NCBI RefSeq assembly: GCF_018991925.1
Contig: NW_024736071.1
Span: 17,142,538-17,206,537, forward strand
Direction: 5' to 3'
DNA from: Homarus americanus
Lineage: Eukaryota > Arthropoda > Malacostraca > Decapoda > Nephropidae
Length of the DNA stretch: 64,000 bases
A model generated the notes under the pieces. The model worked only from the letters and a program-made list of their open reading frames with translations, did no database searches and had not been told where the DNA came from. How positions within the stretch are numbered: position 1 is the stretch's first letter; each line of letters starts with the position of its first letter. This document shows positions 45,127 to 55,706 of this stretch, in pieces. Both the position numbers and the translations under genes were made by a program.

Positions 45127-45321
45127 TATAGTAAAACCTCTATTAAATGGACTATATAGAGAGGAAAAGTCCGTTATGTCGAGGGTCTGTTGGATGTGAG
45201 GCCTCCACCTAATGAACTGTATAGAGATGAAAGTCTGCTATGTCGAGGGTCCATTAGAAGTGAAACCCCATCTAACGGATTATATGGAGAGAGAAGTCCG
45301 TTATATGGAGGTCTAACTGTA
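45127..45321. mobile_element. Palindromic MITE, family A, copy 7 (three-module version)
   Basis: Left tatagtaaaacctctattaa and right gttatatggaggtctaactg ta are approximate inverted termini. Instead of two hairpin modules there are three: tgaggcctccacctaatgaa is inserted between the usual left and right modules. The 195-bp length reflects one extra module. Confidence 0.83.
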
Positions 45322-45384
45322 GTCAAGCTTTGTATCAATGTTAACCAAAAATACTTACTTGTTGCAACATTTTTTTTATAAAGT

Positions 45385-45909
45385 GATGATTCGGTAAATT
45401 TCACTTGTTGCCACTAAACGAAATCAAAGTTGAAACTATGTTCTTCCTGTGTTCTTTGGTGTGACCCCCCCACCCCCCTCCCTCTCAGAATCTAAAGATT
45501 TGCCATAAAATCAAGGTAAAAAGTGTTCAAAACACACCCCAAACTATCGAAAAAACATAGTTTTGAATCTAACCTAACCGCCCCCCCACCTATGACCTGA
45601 TCTGTTACTCACTTCTTACCTTGTTCAGAATTAGAAGACTCATGGGAAGGCTGTGGAGGGTATAGCCGTACTACTTTGATGAAGAATCGGTGTAACAAAC
45701 CAACGAACAGAAGCAACTAGACGAACAAAAAGAACAAGAAACTCACATACAAACATACTTAATAAAATGTTAAATATCTCGCCTATACGTAATTTGCGTC
45801 AGAAATACCATTGACGAACAGTGTCTTAGAATTGGCAAATTTACTAATCACAACTATAATTTTTCCGAGGTTCGTTTAGTGGTAACAAGTGAAATAATTC
45901 CGATGATTC
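45385..45909. repeat. Inverted repeat pair, about 38-bp arms, 450-bp spacer
   Basis: The left arm (45385-45422), ending cttgttgccactaaacgaa, is mirrored at 45871-45909 by ttcgtttagtggtaacaagt then gaaat. Between the arms is AT-rich DNA with two C-runs and no open frame. It could be a non-autonomous DNA transposon with subterminal repeats, but I see no clear terminal motif or target duplication. Confidence 0.55.
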
Positions 45910-46465
45910 TTATCTTTAAATGTTTCAAGTTCATCTATTGTATGGATGGAGGATTTTACGCGAAATTTGTCACTTGAAGAAATACTGTCATCAGTAAGAG
46001 CATCACCATCATTGATTCTTTATTTTTTTCGTCAATTTATATATTTGTAGTTTACATTAGTCAAGTTTTCTTTTGTTTATGTTGATTTCATTATTAAATT
46101 TCTCATTTTCTGTTTCGTCAAAAATTCTCGTTGCCTGTTCAATTTCATTATAGAAAACGTGTTTTCCAGTTTTCTAACACGAACATAAACTCTTCTGATT
46201 ATTGTTTATAATTATTTTATTATCATCAGCACATGAATAAGAATAACCGCATCAGTAACTGAACGAAATAACTGTTTACTACATCTGAGTTATTATTTAT
46301 AAGTGCTTCCCCTATGGTGTTAAAGACAAACATTTTGTTACGATAAAATCAGAACCCTAAAAAACATGGCATGATGTGAGCACTACCCAGCAAGGATTTA
46401 TTGAGACAAAAGAGTCTATGTTTACAATTAACTGCAGTTGTGCTAACAATATTCAATGAATACCC
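45910..46465. other. AT-rich unique stretch, no gene seen
   Basis: Rich in A and T with many stops in all frames. No RNA gene or element recognised. Confidence 0.5.
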
Positions 46466-46467
<2 letters not shown>

Positions 46468-46513
<46 letters not shown>

Positions 46514-46515
46514 CT
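46468..46515. repeat. (AC)n-(AT)n microsatellite
   Basis: AC run of about 35 bases followed by atatatatata. Confidence 0.95.
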
Positions 46516-46757
46516 GTGTGTAGCTTCGAGTTTATTAAATTTTTGTCATGTTTTCAGTTAACGAATAATCAACGGAATTTAAAGTTGGAAAGTTTTATTT
46601 TAGAGGAAAATCATTCAACTTTCTCATTAAAGTCGCCTTAACATTATTATCACCCTGTTTGGCGATCGTCTGCCAGTTATGACGTTAATTGTGTAATACT
46701 GTATCGTGTTTCCCAATGCGTGAGGTTTGGCTTTGAGTGGGTTTGTCGCATTGGGTT

Positions 46758-46985
46758 ATATACCTTTGGTGTAATGGTCAGCTCGCCTCGCAAGCGAACG
46801 GACTTGAGTTCGTTCCTCGGGCAGGGTGAAACTACAGGCAAGTTTCTTTACGCCATTTGCCTCTGTCTACCCAGCAGTGATTGGGAACCTGGATGTTAAT
46901 CGATCTGCGGATCGTATTCCGGGGTAATGGTTAGCCAGTGCAGTTGGCGAGTTGTCAGGTCTTCTCGGACTATTTCTTAACAATG
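46758..46985 (+). mobile_element. tRNA-derived SINE
   Basis: The head is tRNA-like. It has an A-box-like tggtgtaatgg at 46769, an anticodon-arm-like tcgcctcgcaagcga, and a B-box-like gagttcgttcc about 40 bases downstream, which would act as an internal RNA polymerase III promoter. The body follows: tacgccatttgcctctgtct, acccagcagtgattgggaac, ctggatgttaatcgatctgc. That body resembles tRNA-SINE or LINE-tail sequence I associate with decapod genomes, from memory. The tRNA fold is too degenerate to be a functional tRNA. The exact 3' end is unclear. Confidence 0.62.
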
Positions 46986-46989
46986 GGTC

Positions 46990-47276
46990 ATGCAGTTCGT
47001 TAACTTAGGGTGTGGTTGTTGTGTTGGCGACAGCTTCTACACCTTAAACAAATTCACGCCTAGGTGGCCCTTGGGCCGGCCATCCTCGTTGCACGAGGGG
47101 CAACCATTATTATTTTATATACTGTCTGTGATGCTGACAGAATTTGTCAATAAACTGCTGTTGGCCTTTTGGCTATTGTTTGTCCCGCAGCCCAGCACTG
47201 TTGCCATTACTCACGCATCCGTACCTCATGACGCTTATCTCTGCCCTCTCTCTGCCTGGCCTTATGCGTAGTCGTG
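46990..47276. other. Spacer, no gene recognised
   Basis: A short plus-strand frame (46990-47271) overlaps the presumed SINE flank and has no domain. Confidence 0.4.
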
Positions 47277-47431
47277 TACAGTCACTCAAAAAACTATCGT
47301 TACATGGAGGAATCGATGATTTTTAGAATGAACTCTGCCTCCTATTATCTCGGTAGGGCTGCCCAAATCCTTCATCCGTTGGGTCATATTTTTTCAACAA
47401 TTTTGTATGGATAATTTTTTGAGTGACTGTA
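47277..47431 (+). mobile_element. TA-flanked MITE, family B, copy 2
   Basis: Termini tacagtcactcaaaaaacta and taattttttgagtgactgta are near-perfect inverted repeats. The interior has gaatgaactctgcctcctat, tatctcggtagggctgccca, aatccttcatccgttgggtc and a run of T. 155 bp, non-coding, with TA ends as in Tc1/mariner elements. Confidence 0.9.
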
Positions 47432-48220
47432 TCTGTTTATACAAGTTGTAAACCAACTGACTGAGATTTTGAAGTATTTCACATCCTCGGTCGTCGTGCA
47501 TGTGTGGTGAAGATAACGCTTGTCTTAATAATCTTACGCCGAGCAGAGGAATGGATGAGACGCCTCAGCATGTCTAGTAAATAACAATCCAATCATGTTT
47601 GGTATCACTACCTTGGCCTTTCAACACAAATACAACTCTGATGATTATTTCTTTATATATTTATTTGTTACTCTCATTTTCTTTATTTTATTTTTCATAG
47701 TTTTCTTTCGTTTAGGTTAGGTTAGGTTAGCTTGGTTAGGGCAACGCTTGAGCTGAATTACATTAGATTGAGTTCTATTGAGTAACATTATATTGAATTC
47801 TGTTGGGCTAGATTGGGTTGAGGTATGGTGGATAATGTATTGTGTGGGGCGAGGGATAGAGGGAAAAGGTGTATAGAGAATGTCATGGACGAGTGAGTGT
47901 GTGTGCGTGATCTGTGATCCCAGATGACCTCCCCGTTCTTACGTCACACACACCCTCAAAGGTCACCACCACCGTCTTCTGCCTGGAGGTGGACTCTCTC
48001 TCTATGTACTGCAAGTATGTGTGTATGTATGTATTAAGTCCCGTATTGGTGATTTATTAAATAATACTGTTCAAGCGGTTGAGATGAAGTGTAGTCTGTC
48101 CTCAACACCAAGTTATGTTTAAGTTTTCCCTGGTGTAATTATTAAAATTGTTACTTGCATACAGACTTAAGTTGTTGACAGGTAATAATAACCTTATAAA
48201 GCCCACCAGCCTACATGAAG
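47432..48220. other. Mixed sequence with a TTAGG tract, no gene seen
   Basis: Holds ttaggttaggttaggttagc near 47713-47732 and a few GT stretches. No coding motif or element found until the CR1 copy. Confidence 0.5.
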
Positions 48221-48228
48221 GTCCGCTA

Positions 48229-49261
48229 AGAAAACTAGTAATGGTCCATGTACTGAGCCTTGGGGTACTCCACTAGTGACGTTACCCCAATCGGATTTAG
48301 TGCCGTTAGTGCTTACTCTTTATTATATACATAAATGGCATAGATATAGGCGTAGACATCAACATAAGTAAATTTGCTGACGACACTAAAATAGGGCGTG
48401 TAATTAAATCTGACGAGGACTCCGCAAAACTATAGGAAGATCCCAAAAAATATTTCGCATGGTCTGAAAAATGGCAGATAAATTTAATGTGGACAAATGT
48501 AAAGTACTTCTCTAGGAGATATAAACAGAGAATCCAGATATCAGATGAACAGCGTTGTTATAGAGAAATCCGATTTTGAGATAAGTAGGAATCTTAAACC
48601 AAGACAGCAATGTGTCTTTTGCTCGAAACAGGGCTAACAAACAACTTGGGTTCATACAAAGGAGTGTTAGTTACAAGACTAGCGAGGTTATCCTAAAACT
48701 AGATCTTGCTCTTGTGAGACCACACTTGGATTACGCGGTTCAGTTCTGGTCACCCTACTACAGAATGGATATAGAATACCTAGAAAGAATTCAGAGGAGA
48801 ATGACCAGACTAATGCCAGGCATTAGGAACCTTGAGTACAGAGACAGGTTAAAGCATCCTAATTTGCACTCCCTCGAGAGACGTAGAGTGAAGGATGATA
48901 TGATCGAGGTACATAAATGGAAGTCAGGGTTTAACAAAGGTACTCAAATTATCCAACCAGGAGCGAACTCGTAGCAATGGTTTTAAATTAGACAAATTTA
49001 GATTTAGGCGTGAAATAGGTAAATTTTGGTTGAAAATAGAGTAGTGGATGAGTGGAACAAGTTAGGTAAATTTTGGTTGAAAATAGAGTAGTGGATGAGT
49101 AGAACAAGTTAAACATCATCATTAACTCGAATACGCTGGATAGCTTCAAATATAGGTTGGATGGATATATGAGCGATTGGGGTTGGGCGTAAACGGGACT
49201 GTCCAGTATGGGCCAATAGGCCCGCTGCAGTTTCCTCCATTCTTATGTTCTTATATTCTTA
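48229..49261 (+). mobile_element. CR1-type LINE, copy 2, twin-primed (5' part inverted) and decayed
   Basis: The left 85 or so bases (48229-48312) read on the minus strand as TKSDWGNVTSGVPQGSVHGP, RT motif B. The plus strand then resumes with LFIIYINGIDIG and KFADDTKIG (48357 onward), the piece that directly follows motif B in the consensus. Downstream in shifting frames come RANKQLGFIQRSVSYKTSEV, LVRPHLDYAVQFWSPYYRMD and LHSLERRRVKDDMIEVHKW. A 47-bp tandem duplication (aggtaaattttggttgaaaa…) sits at about 49019-49110. The tail is tccattcttatgttcttata ttcttat, typical of CR1. Motif C is intact (FADD), but stops and frameshifts abolish the protein. Confidence 0.87.
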
Positions 49262-49795
49262 TCAAATGATTGTTCACATCTTATGAATTAGAAGTTTACA
49301 GAGAAAAATAAATTATAATTGATTTATTACATACATTTCATGTTTGTCGCGTATGAAGCCTCAGTGCTGGGAATGTATAGTATGCTCTCAATAATAATTC
49401 AGTAATCAGTGTAATTCAGGTTCGGTATTTCATGGTATCATGATCAATTGATATATTTAATATTTGCATGAAGACTAATCCCTAAGATTCTCGTTAAAGT
49501 ATAAGTTGAAATGGCAGATTTTAAAAGTTCATAAGTTTCTCTCAGTTAAAGTTTGCCCTGACAACTTGTGTCTTCTTCAACCAAAGACCATGCTTCAACC
49601 TTAAAGTGTGACCTCTAGTGGGGCGGGCACGGTGAGTCCTAATACTCATACCCAGTGGCTAGGAGGTGCCCAAGGGGAAGAGAGTCAACCTCAGGTGATT
49701 GTTAGGTCAGTGTGTGTGTGTGTCCTACAGCGTTGCCACACCATGATACTGACCTTCACTGTCAGTGTGTCCAAGACTGCCTACCACTCCTCAGA
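49262..49795. other. Mostly unique stretch, no gene recognised
   Basis: AT-rich to 49600, then mixed. No element boundary or domain seen. Confidence 0.45.
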
Positions 49796-49804
49796 CCCTG
49801 CCGC

Positions 49805-50222
49805 TGGGGTGGGTAGTGACTGTGATGAGTGGGTGATGACTGTGGTGGGTGGGTGGTAACTGTGGTGGGTGGCGGTGACTGTGGTGGGTGGGTGGTAACT
49901 GTGGTGGGTGGTGGTGACTGTGGTGGGTGGGTGGTGACTGTGGTGGGGTGGGTGGTGACTGTGGTGACTGTGGTGGGTGGGTGGTGACTGTGGTGGGTGG
50001 GTGGTGACTGTGGTGGGTGGTGGTGAGTGGTGGTGGGTGGGTGGTGACTGTGGTGGGGTGGGTGGTGACTGGTGGGTGGTGGTGGTGACTGTGGGTGGGT
50101 GGTGACTGTGGTGGGTGGTGGTGACTGTGGTGGGTGGTGACTGTGGTGGGTGGTGACTGTGGTGGGTGGGTGGTGACTGTGGTGGGTGGGTGGTGTGGGT
50201 GGTGGTGACTGTGGTGAGTGGT
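49805..50222. repeat. 20-bp minisatellite (gtgactgtggtgggtgggtg)
   Basis: About twenty copies, with the number of ggtg tetramers varying between copies. Strongly G-rich plus strand with spaced G-runs. Confidence 0.95.
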
Positions 50223-50254
50223 ACTATGTTGTTACCAGTATATTAGGCAAGAGT

Positions 50255-51000
50255 CATTACTCTATCCTCCTCCTTGCTCCATCATTCCCCTTTTTTCTCC
50301 ATCCTCCTCCTCGTCCCCTGTCATTCCTCCTCCATCATTCTCTTCCTCCATCATTCCTTACTCCACCGTCCCCCTCCTCTTTCTTCTTTCTGTATCATTC
50401 CTTCTCTTCTTCCATCCTCCTCTTCCTCCATCATTCTCCCTCTCCCGCCCCTTCGTCCTCCTCCTTCACCCTCTTCTTCCTCCCTCATTCTCTCTCTTCC
50501 TCTCCCTTCTACCCTCCATCATTTCCTCCATCCTCTCCTCTTCCTCCCACCCCTCCTCCATCCCTCCTCCTCCATCCACCCCTCCTCCTCCATCACCCCT
50601 CCTCCTCCATCACCTCCTCCTCCTCCATCACCTCCTCCTCCTCCATCACCCTCCTCCTCCATCACCCCTCCTCCTCCATCACCCTCCTCCTCCATCACCT
50701 CCTCCTCCTCCTCCATCACCCCTCCTCCTCCCTCCCTCCTCCTCCTCCTCCTCCTCCATCACCTCCCCTCCTCCTCCATCACCCCCTCCTCCCATCACCC
50801 TCCCTCCTCCATCACCTCCTCCTCCTCCATCCTCCTCCCTCCATCCTCCTCCTCCATCCCTCCTCCTCCTCTCCTCCTCCCCTCCATCCCCCCCCTCCTC
50901 CTCCATCACCTCCCCTCCTCCCTCCTCCTCCTCCTCCTCCATCACCCCCTCCTCCTCCGTCACCCCCCTCCACCTCCATCACCCCCTCCTCCTCCAGCAG
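50255..51000. repeat. Polypyrimidine tract, (CCT)n with CATCAC interruptions
   Basis: Core units ctcctcctccatcacc and ctcctcctcctcc over about 740 bases. Forward frames of 250-350 codons encode Pro/Ser/Leu repeats only and are rejected. Homopurine-homopyrimidine asymmetry as at 1541-2440. Confidence 0.95.
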
Positions 51001-51370
51001 TTGGCCAGGGTGGGAGGGTATCTGTACCTGTGGCGTGATAGGTCAAAGGTTAATTAAGTCAATACCAAAAGAATATTTTCCTTTTGTACGTCTTCCCGCT
51101 TCTCACACACACACACACCAACACACACAGATAATCACGCCAACACACACAGATAAGAGAACAGGTAGAGAGAGGGCTGATGGAGTGGGGGGAGAGGTAG
51201 GGAGGGGCCTGAAGAGAGGGGAGTTTGTCGGAGGGAAGGAGCGGTAGGGGGGGGAAGGTTACCTAATGTGAATATAACGCTTCACTCGAGTGAAGATTAA
51301 CTACTGTTGTTGTTTAGTGTAGGTAAAGAGTGTAGTGATAATGTAATGACGTACCGTTATCAAGTGTGTA
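51001..51370. other. Mixed sequence, no gene seen
   Basis: Contains short AC runs at 51104-51150 and G-rich DNA at 51170-51260. No domain. Confidence 0.45.
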
Positions 51371-51372
51371 TG

Positions 51373-51539
51373 TACAGTCACCCAAAAAAGTCCTGTCGCG
51401 AACCATGAACCCCGAGATTCAGATTCTTGAACCCGAAGCATTTATGGACAGAATAATGTATCAGTGTCTACTGCTTCGGGCTCACGAGTCTGAATCTCGG
51501 GGTTCGTGGTTCGCGACAGGACTCTTATGGGTGACTGTA
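51373..51539. mobile_element. 167-bp fold-back element with family-B-like termini and C2 core
   Basis: The outer ends tacagtcacccaaaaaagtc and tcttatgggtgactgta match MITE family B termini. The inner arms gaaccatgaaccccgagatt and tgaatctcggggttcgtggt with central gcatttatggacagaataat match the core of the fold-back element at 41474-41683. Arms pair over about 60 bases. Non-coding, TA at both ends. Confidence 0.9.
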
Positions 51540-52245
51540 CCAATCACGCAACCCCGTGTTAATGACTCACGCGGGACCTTCTACAGTACCGCCAAGTATT
51601 TCTTTTTTTTTTCCTTCCGTTTGTTTTTGTGTAATTTACGTCTAAGTTACATATCTGAACTTAATTCTATCTTTGCTTTATTTTACGTAATTCTTCACTT
51701 GTTTTAACAGAGATAAATGTTGATATATCACGGCTTTGACCCTTGATTTAGGCTCGTGGATACATATTTTAATATAAATACCATGACTAGGCAGGAAAAA
51801 CAAATAAACATCAAGTGTTAATTATTATAAATATGAGCGTCATGACTCTGGTTGGATAAACAAATAAGCATCAAGGTTTAATTATTATAGATATAGATGC
51901 CACGACTCTGAATAGAAAAAACAAATGAACATCACGAGGTTTTATTATCGTCGTGGTGAGGTGTCTATACGTGGAAGGTTGGATTCCTCAAGGCCGTGAG
52001 GACATCCACCCCCTCCCATTTTCCTTTGTCGAGGGGCTGCTGTCCTCTATCTCGTTCGTCGGGACACCTTTTTAAGAGACCGCACTAGCAATTACTCATG
52101 AGTTCTGGAATTTATTGCCGTGAGGAGCAGCAAGAGCAGACCGACGAGAACAGGTTTTGTGGCGTCTTCGACTTGAAGTGTCAGAAGGTGTCTGTCTGTC
52201 TGTGTCTCTCGTGGGGGCTATATGTATTTTTTGAGGTAGTACTAA
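51540..52245. other. Unique AT-rich stretch, no gene seen
   Basis: Three loosely similar segments at 51770-51940 share acaaataaacatcaagtgtt and tgccacgactctg, suggesting an old triplication of about 70 bases. No coding motif. Confidence 0.5.

Positions 52246-52303
<58 letters not shown>
52246..52303. repeat. (CT)n microsatellite
   Basis: Pure CT run of about 55 bases. Confidence 0.97.
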
Positions 52304-52305
<2 letters not shown>

Positions 52306-52398
52306 GATTTCCCTCTTAATTTATCTTTTCTCTCTTGTATCTCTTTTCTTTCTCCCGATTTCTCTATTCTCTCACATTTGTTTTTCTTTTTTCTCTAT

Positions 52399-52423
52399 CA
52401 CACACACACACACACACACACAT
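52399..52423. repeat. (AC)n microsatellite
   Basis: Pure AC run of about 24 bases. Confidence 0.95.
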
Positions 52424-52599
52424 CTGAAGTGAAGAGACATAAATTGTTGGGTCATCGCCCGGGAGTCACTTCACCTGCAGACGACAGCACAGACTTAGCC
52501 GGGACCGGTGATGACCTTCCTAACCTAACCTAACTTCACTTTACAAAGACGCTCAAGAATGAAACCCTTTGAGGCCTGAAGAGTTAAATAAACGTCCTT

Positions 52600-52794
52600 T
52601 AAAGGTTTAAATCATTATAGTCAAAGGGTTAAAGTATCTCATCATCGTCAAAGGGTTAAAGCATCTCATCATGCTCAAAGAGTTAAATCATAGTCGTCAA
52701 CGGGTTAAAACATCGTCTTCAAAGCGTTAAATCGTAGTCCTCCTCATCATCATTATTATCAAAGGGTTCAATCATCGTCGTCAAAGGGTTAAGT

Positions 52795-52828
<34 letters not shown>
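52600..52828. repeat. Imperfect repeat (gtcaaagggttaaatcatcg) ending in (AC)n
   Basis: About seven divergent copies of a 25-32-bp unit with tcaaagggttaaa, followed by an AC run at 52797-52827. Confidence 0.85.
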
Positions 52829-52829
<1 letters not shown>

Positions 52830-53054
52830 TCGGGAATGAGAGGAAGCTGCCAATGTACTGTACGTTTTCGTTGTAATCTTTTATTGTTCATTGTCTGCGA
52901 ATTCGGTTTAAAGTGTCATTATAATGTTGTCTGTTAGAGGGGGTGAGAAGGGGAGGAGGAAGAGGAGAAAACGGTCAGCATTCCTTTCAGGACAGTGATG
53001 CGGGCAGCAGCAAGTGTCCAACTAGGGCCATGACCTGCCATCCACCGTGTGTCC

Positions 53055-53290
53055 GGTCTCCCCTCCCCAATCCATTCTTTCCTTTCACTTTCCTTCCCTT
53101 CTCTCCACTCGTTACCCCCCCCCCTCCATTCTTCCCTCCCCTTCTCTACCCTTCTCTCTCCCCTCTCTTCCTTCTTCCCTTTCCTCTCCAATCTTCACCC
53201 ACCTCCCTCTCCCCACTCCCGCCTTTCCCACCTCCTTATGTCCCCTCCCCTTGTTCCTCCTCTTTCCTCCTCTTCCTCCTTCCTCACCCC
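53055..53290. repeat. Pyrimidine-rich tract
   Basis: ccctccccttctctaccctt and similar, mostly C and T. Open frames are compositional. Confidence 0.87.
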
Positions 53291-53314
53291 CTTCCTGGGC
53301 ATTTACCAGCACCT

Positions 53315-53450
53315 CACTATGCCTCTGGTCTTCCCAACACTCACACTAATACCCACATGCCCCTGGTCTGCAGCACCACCCACCCTGCCCCTGGTCTGCA
53401 GCACCACCCACACTGCCCCTGGTCTGCAGTGCCACCCACACTCCCACCCA
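53315..53450. repeat. 27-bp repeat (gcccctggtctgcagcacca)
   Basis: Three clear copies of gcccctggtctgcagcacca followed by cccacac, plus partial copies. Confidence 0.9.
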
Positions 53451-53494
53451 CTGCTTTTATGTAGAGGGCAGTATGATTTTTTTACCTAACGATT

Positions 53495-53605
53495 GAACCA
53501 AAGCTAATCTCACCTAACCTAACCCAAGCTAACCTAAGCCAAGCTAATAAATCAACCTCACCTCACCTCACCTAACCTAACCTAACCTAACCTAATCTAG
53601 CCGAA
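53495..53605. repeat. TAACC telomere-complement tract
   Basis: cacctaacctaacccaagct and cctaacctaacctaacctaa. Confidence 0.8.
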
Positions 53606-54038
53606 CGTTTTTTTTAAATCAAGACAGGACTAAATTCACACTCCAGACCGTGGATGTTCAAATTCCACTGTGGAGGATAACCATTGTATACCTCCTCCCA
53701 CAAGTCTTGGGTGTGACTTCAAATATGTGTGTTGTGGTGACACTTAAGTTAGTTATCCCTGCAGGAAGGTTGTTCTTGTGTTGGGTCTAGGAAGGTCAAC
53801 AGAGGTCAAGGTCAATATGTGAAAGATCTTGAAGTGTGACCTCCTATTTTCGTGGAAGTCTTTCCCAAGTAAATCCGGTTCTGAAGTGATGATTTTTTCC
53901 TGGTAAAAGTCTGGCGATGTTATCCAAGTGATGACTCATAGACGACTATTTACTGCTTATGTTATTGACTAATATTTGATTTAGTTTTAAGTTTTGCCGC
54001 CAGCGAGAATTATATTATTAGTGTAGTAAATAATTATG
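53606..54038. other. Unique stretch, no gene seen
   Basis: Mixed sequence with no recognised element, repeat or domain. Confidence 0.5.
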
Positions 54039-54194
54039 TACAGTCACTCATAAACCTATTTGTACTTGGAAATCAGTAAGGCTAGAGAATGAACACTGTG
54101 ACTCCTGTTGTCTCGGTAGGGTTGTCAAAATCCTTCGTCCGTTGTGTCATCTTTTTCAACACAATTGTGTATAGATAGTTTTTGGGTGACTGTA
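54039..54194 (+). mobile_element. TA-flanked MITE, family B, copy 3
   Basis: Left tacagtcactcataaaccta and right atagtttttgggtgactgta. The interior gaatgaacactgtgactcct, gttgtctcggtagggttgtc, aaaatccttcgtccgttgtg and ttcaacacaattgtgtatag matches copy 2 at 47277. Non-coding. Confidence 0.9.
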
Positions 54195-54755
54195 CGAGAG
54201 GATGTCACAATGTTTATGTTCAAAACTCCCTAATTTACTTACCTGATGAAGTGAGTGAGTGGAGCAGCGAGGGAGAGAGAGGCAGGCAACAGGACCTTCA
54301 CATTCTCAAAACCAACCTTCAAACATTAAATTTCCTCTCGTAACTTGCAACAACGTGACAGTGCATTCATCTTCACATCTGTCACGACACAAAGACCCTA
54401 GTCAGAACACCTGTATAGTCAGTCACACATTTTGGTGGTCATTATCTAAGGGGCTTTTGTTTATTTTGGGGAGATAGATGAGGTTCTTCCCTCCCCCTCC
54501 CCAGCTGGTGGTGTGTGAGGGAGGTTGGGTGATGACGGAGGTGTATGGTGTACTGTATATACTTCTGTCTGGACATATGTCTGTCTAGCTAGCTGTTACA
54601 GCCAGCTTCGTACATCTTCTTTACACTCTTACACCCCCATACACCCCTCTACACCCAACACACTCCTCCTGGCCACAGAGCCACACACACGCAGTCAACA
54701 CACTGCCTCCTGCTCACACCCGCCCACACACACCTGCTGGCCACACTCAACACAC
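54195..54755. other. Mixed sequence, no gene recognised
   Basis: Contains ACACCC-rich DNA at 54630-54755. No domain or element boundary seen. Confidence 0.45.
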
Positions 54756-54757
54756 CC

Positions 54758-54845
<88 letters not shown>

Positions 54846-54846
54846 G
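54758..54846. repeat. (ATT)n triplet microsatellite
   Basis: About 88 bases of pure TTA/ATT triplets. Confidence 0.97.
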
Positions 54847-54899
54847 CTATCTTAGACTTTTGTAATAACTATGATTATTTTTGTTTCAGGTGAGTTCCA

Positions 54900-55040
54900 C
54901 CACACACCCCTCACCCCCACCCCTTACCCCTACCCCTACCCCTCCCCCTCACCCCACCTCCTCACCCCACCCTTACCCCCACCTCCACCCCTCACCCCCC
55001 CCACCTCTCACCTCCCTTTACCCCCACCAGCTTCAAGGTC
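54900..55040. repeat. C-rich minisatellite (ccctcacccccacccctta)
   Basis: Imperfect cccctaccctaccc and ctcacccccacc units. Confidence 0.88.
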
Positions 55041-55073
55041 GTCACGTTCCTAAGGTAAATTGTCTAGTTATCA

Positions 55074-55089
55074 CCTCTCTCTCTCTCTC

Positions 55090-55175
<86 letters not shown>
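55074..55175. repeat. (CT)n microsatellite
   Basis: CT run of about 100 bases with one ccc interruption. Confidence 0.97.
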
Positions 55176-55177
<2 letters not shown>

Positions 55178-55179
55178 AC

Positions 55180-55560
55180 CTCATCCCATTTCTCCTCTCC
55201 TCCTCTTCCTCCTCCTCTTCCTCCTCCACACCCCAGCCCCCTCTCTCCCCCCTCCCCTCATCCCCCCTCCTCGTCACCTATCTTCCTCCTCCTCCTCCAC
55301 TAACCCCCTCTCTCCCCTCCTCATCCCCTATCCTCGTCACCTATCTTCCTCCTCCTCCTCCTCCCTCCTCCTCCTCCTCCTCCCACCCCTTCCCCCTCTC
55401 TCCCCTCCTCGTCCCTATCCTCATCTACCCTACTCTTCTCTCCTCCTCCACCCCTCTCCCCCTCCTCGTCACCCTGTCTTCACTCCTCCCTCCTCCCTGC
55501 CCCTCTCTCCCCCTCTCTCCCCCTCTCTCCCCCCTCCGTCACCCTATCTTCCTCCCTACT
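55180..55560. repeat. Polypyrimidine tract (cctcctcctcct, tcgtcacctatcttcc)
   Basis: A loose unit of about 65 bases, containing ctcgtcacctatcttcctcc and ccctctctcccctcctc, repeats four to five times within CCT-rich DNA. Confidence 0.9.
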
Positions 55561-55589
55561 CTCTGTAACAAGTTTCAAGATATAAACAC

Positions 55590-55706
55590 CTTTCCCACTA
55601 CTACCACCTAACTTACCTTCTACCACTACTACCACTATTACCTTCTACCACTACTACCACTATTGCCTTCTACCACTACTACCACTATTACCTACTACCA
55701 CTACTA
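55590..55706. repeat. ACT/ACC triplet minisatellite (27-30-bp unit)
   Basis: Units of taccttctaccactactacc followed by actat, the reverse-strand equivalent of the TAG triplet tracts at 35098 and 36588. Confidence 0.92.

Noticed and set aside
46758..46835. Functional tRNA gene (Ala-like anticodon loop)
   Set aside because: The acceptor stem does not pair, the T-arm deviates from consensus, and the sequence continues into a SINE body.
50186..51247. A 353-codon plus-strand frame rich in Pro/Ser
   Set aside because: Pure product of the CCT/CATCAC pyrimidine tract. Three overlapping frames are equally open.
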